64,000 bases of DNA, from the NCBI GenBank assembly GCA_965277425.1, contig CBDICR010000007.1, positions 1,054,001 through 1,118,000 of the forward strand, read 5' to 3'. Positions 61,992 to 64,000 of the stretch are shown here, piece after piece. How positions within the stretch are numbered: position 1 is the first letter of the stretch; the number at the start of each line of letters is the position of its first letter. Source of the stretch: Poindextera sp965277425 (lineage in GTDB: Bacteria > Pseudomonadota > Alphaproteobacteria > Caulobacterales > Caulobacteraceae). The position numbers were made by a program, and so were the translations under genes. The notes below the pieces were generated by a model. That model did not search any database. It was not told the origin of the DNA and saw nothing but the letters and a program-made list of their open reading frames with translations.

Positions 61992-62605
61992 CCCGCCCCT
62001 CTGGCCCGCCCCAATTCCTCCCTGGACGAACGCGCGAGAATAACACTGTTCTCGCTATGTCCGAGCGTCAATGATTGTTTCGCGTATGACGCGATGACGA
62101 TTGGACATTCCGCCCCATTCAACGACGTTTCGCCAGGGTTTCACCACTATATTTCAAGATTGAAAAATAGTAAAACGTTCAAACGGCGCGAAGCTTTAGG
62201 GCGTTCTCCTGTCGTTGCCAGATGGCGCCAGTCTGCGCTTTGCGGCCCACCGCGGGACGAACGGCCCGGCGGCGTGGCCGGCATGGCGGGCATCCCTCGA
62301 CATGGCCGCAGACGCTGCGGATGCGACCCGGCGGGCCGATGCATCCCTGCGGGCAGGTTCCGGCGAGGCTGAGGCGCCACGACACGAAGACATCGTCGAT
62401 CCGATCGTGGCGCCTCCGAGGCTATCGTGGGCGCCAGCGATCGCCTGGCCGCCACTGAAGCTCCCCTACTTCCGACTGCCTCACCCCACACGCCGCGGGC
62501 CTGACGATGTCTCCATGCGATCCGTCAGGGCGCGGCGGGTCTGGTCCGATTGCTCCAGCAGGACGGCGGACAGGCTGGCGAAGGTCACGTTTTTCCGACG
62601 CCGCC
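61992..62605. other. 614-bp stretch without a convincing gene
   Basis: The part next to the cold-shock gene includes an AT-rich patch (62140-62190: ATATTTCAAGATTGAAAAAT and neighbours), the likely promoter and leader of that gene. The rest (62200-62605) is GC-rich; open frames exist but have no ribosome sites or family resemblance. A 35-codon minus-strand frame (62588-62481, SLSAVLLEQSDQTRRALTDR) might be a remnant of a larger helical protein. Nothing firmer is visible. Confidence 0.6.
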
Positions 62606-64000
62606 TTAGAACACCACGCGCAAGCCGGCCTCGGCGGACTGGTTCGTCCAGTCGCTGGAAAGCGTGGCGCGGTACTTTATGAACGCCGTCCAGGCCCCAC
62701 GGTGGGCGGTGACGCTGGCGCCGACGAGCGCGCTGTTCGGGTCCAGCGCCGCGCCGTTTCCGCGGAACACCGTCCCGTCGAGCGCCAGCAGCACCACGCG
62801 CTGGTCGTCCGCCGCGGCGTCGTAGCGATAGCCGAGCTGCAGGTCGGGCGTGATCACCGCGCCGTCCGCCGCGGTGAAGGCGTGCGACAGGCCCAGCAGA
62901 GCATAGGGCGAGACCAGGGTCACGCTGGTTCCCGGTCCCGAGACCGCGAAGGCCGCGTTGTTGGCGTTTCGCTCATGGAAGCCGCCGCCGTTCAGGCTGG
63001 AGACCAGCAGGCCAACGGCCGGCGTGACTGTCAGGCCCTGGCTGTCGAACGGCGCGGCGGCCTGGAAGGCCCCGGTATATTCGTCGCCGGCCAGCGAGGC
63101 GGTAGAAACGCCAAGGCCGGAGGCCCGGTCGGTGCGATCCCAGCCATGCGCATAGCTGAGCACCGCGCTCAACCCGATCGGGCCGAGGCCTTGCGAGCCG
63201 TAGAGGCTGACCCGGACGATCTCCTGGCTGGCCGAGCCGCCGGCGTTGTCCGAAAGCCCGATGGACTCATAGCCGACGGCGGCGCCGATACGCCCGCCGC
63301 GGCCGACGGCGGTATCGCCGCCAACCTCCAGGCCGCCGGCATCGGCGCGGAAGCCGGGCGAGGCGCCGTCGCCGCCGGCGTCCAGCCAGCTCCCCAGCGC
63401 CTTGGCCCAGCCGATCGTCGTGCCGGCCGGCGGGTCGGCATTGTAGAAGGTGTTGCCGCTTCCGTCCGGCAGCGGGCGGCTGAGCAGCCCTGTCACCGCA
63501 TCCTGGTTGGCCTCGGCGAACACAAAGGCCTGGGCGGCGAAGACTGTCGCATCGTGCGGCGCGATCCGCGTTGGCGTGGGTGTCGGGGTGGGCGTGGGTG
63601 TTGGGGTCGGCGTCGGGCTGGGAGTGGGTGTCGGTGTCGGCGTGGGTGTCGGGGTGGGTGTCGGCGTCGGCGTGGGAGTCGGGGTCGGGGTTGGAGTTGG
63701 CGTGGGTGTAGGCGTCGGAGTCGGGGTGGGTGTCGGAGTCGGGGTGGGTGTCGGCGTCGGCGTGGGAGTCGGTGTCGGGGTCGGGGAATTTTGGGCCAGG
63801 ACCAGGGTGGTCGCTTGCGGGCCGACCGTGACGGTGGAGGTGTCGACCCCCGTCAGCGGCCCAAGACCGGTCGTGGCGCCGAAGGTTCCGGTCTCGCTGG
63901 CGTAGGTGAGCAGGTTATAGGTTTTTGGCGCATAGGTTCCCGGCGCGAACACCAGCGACAGGGTCCCGGCCAGGCTCGCCGTCCCGGTGATCTCGAGCTC
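62606..64000 (-). CDS. Autotransporter with a long Pro-Thr repeat (partial)
   Basis: 465 codons visible; the N-terminus lies beyond 64000. The start of the visible part (LEITGTASLAGTLSLVFAPG) is passenger beta-helix. Residues about 92-150 are nearly pure (Pro-Thr)n, about 50 residues, broken by one PSPT. The remainder is an autotransporter beta-barrel (QIVRVSLYGSQGLGPIGLSA-type strands, RFRADAG..., ending AEAGLRVVF with the C-terminal aromatic residue). The passenger function is unknown. The repeat DNA is imperfect (GTGGGN type) and so may vary in copy number. Confidence 0.85.
   Translation of the reverse strand, partial: ELEITGTASLAGTLSLVFAPGTYAPKTYNLLTYASETGTFGATTGLGPLTGVDTSTVTVGPQATTLVLAQNSPTPTPTPTPTPTPTPTPTPTPTPTPTPTPTPTPTPTPTPTPTPTPTPTPTPTPTPSPTPTPTPTPTPTPTPTRIAPHDATVFAAQAFVFAEANQDAVTGLLSRPLPDGSGNTFYNADPPAGTTIGWAKALGSWLDAGGDGASPGFRADAGGLEVGGDTAVGRGGRIGAAVGYESIGLSDNAGGSASQEIVRVSLYGSQGLGPIGLSAVLSYAHGWDRTDRASGLGVSTASLAGDEYTGAFQAAAPFDSQGLTVTPAVGLLVSSLNGGGFHERNANNAAFAVSGPGTSVTLVSPYALLGLSHAFTAADGAVITPDLQLGYRYDAAADDQRVVLLALDGTVFRGNGAALDPNSALVGASVTAHRGAWTAFIKYRATLSSDWTNQSAEAGLRVVF

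Noticed and set aside
62215..62682. 155-codon plus-strand open frame
   Set aside because: No ribosome site or family features; overlaps the end of the autotransporter gene on the other strand.
63450..63905. Plus-strand Val-Gly repeat protein
   Set aside because: Antisense reading of the Pro-Thr repeat of the autotransporter.

Overview
The window is high-GC alphaproteobacterial chromosome, most likely a Caulobacteraceae member (Caulobacter or Phenylobacterium-like). The main evidence is the block clpP - cicA - clpX - lon - hup followed by a complete 14-subunit nuo operon, an order known from Caulobacter crescentus. The alphaproteobacterial NDUFS4-type complex I subunit, the double cold-shock-domain protein, the LpxO-like hydroxylase and the many small palindromic repeats agree with this. 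No taxon can be fixed from this sequence alone.

Region by region. 1-6.8 kb: an accessory set consisting of a TonB-dependent receptor plus a secreted metallo-beta-lactamase-fold protein, a LysR regulator, and a divergent four-gene operon (SnoaL-like, RutE-like flavin reductase, SnoaL-like, short-chain dehydrogenase) with an enoyl-CoA hydratase remnant behind it. The same LysR-type dyad (GTTAC-N6-GGTATAG) lies in front of both transcription units, so this looks like one regulon for uptake and conversion of an unidentified compound. 7-8.3 kb: PepSY membrane protein and an O-methyltransferase preceded by two GATATATC palindromes. 8.3-29.2 kb (minus): the nuo operon nuoA-N, running into birA, coaX and rnj. 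It is unusual in having two complete tandem nuoF genes, three extra small genes between nuoE and nuoG, and four copies of a ~150-bp palindromic element in its gaps. 29.3-30.5 kb: tRNA-Asp, a HicAB toxin-antitoxin pair and tRNA-Val. 30.5-40.7 kb: the proteostasis block hup, lon, L,D-transpeptidase, clpX, cicA, lpxO-like, clpP and tig, the trigger factor carrying a long Ala/Lys/Pro tail.

40.8-44.2 kb is a decayed island: a 3' fragment of a tRNA-Leu(UAG) gene faces an intact tRNA-Leu(UAG), followed by an HsdM fragment fused to a PemK-type toxin fragment, an intact antitoxin, an XRE regulator, a membrane protein and a small cassette whose LuxR-type regulator is frameshifted at a six-base homopolymer. 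44.2-49.1 kb: DUF3089 protein lacking its usual serine, then heptose and Kdo synthesis genes (hldD, hldE, kdsA). 49.2-52.6 kb: flavin amine-oxidase-like protein, DUF1365 protein and a Cfa-type methyltransferase, with a possible ECF-sigma promoter. 52.9-57.3 kb: DsbA-like protein, cysteine synthase, mercaptopyruvate sulfurtransferase, cystathionine beta-lyase and a sulfotransferase-like protein. 57.4-60.5 kb: Phd-VapC pair, methyltransferase, AraC regulator, tRNA-Arg, the NDUFS4-type complex I subunit and tRNA-Pro. 60.5-64 kb: glutaminyl cyclotransferase, double cold-shock protein, a 614-bp stretch without a convincing gene, and the C-terminal part of an autotransporter with a long Pro-Thr repeat.

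No CRISPR array, rRNA or intact insertion sequence was seen. The items most worth following are the LysR/TonB/SnoaL regulon, the duplicated and interrupted nuoF region, and the composite tRNA-Leu scar.
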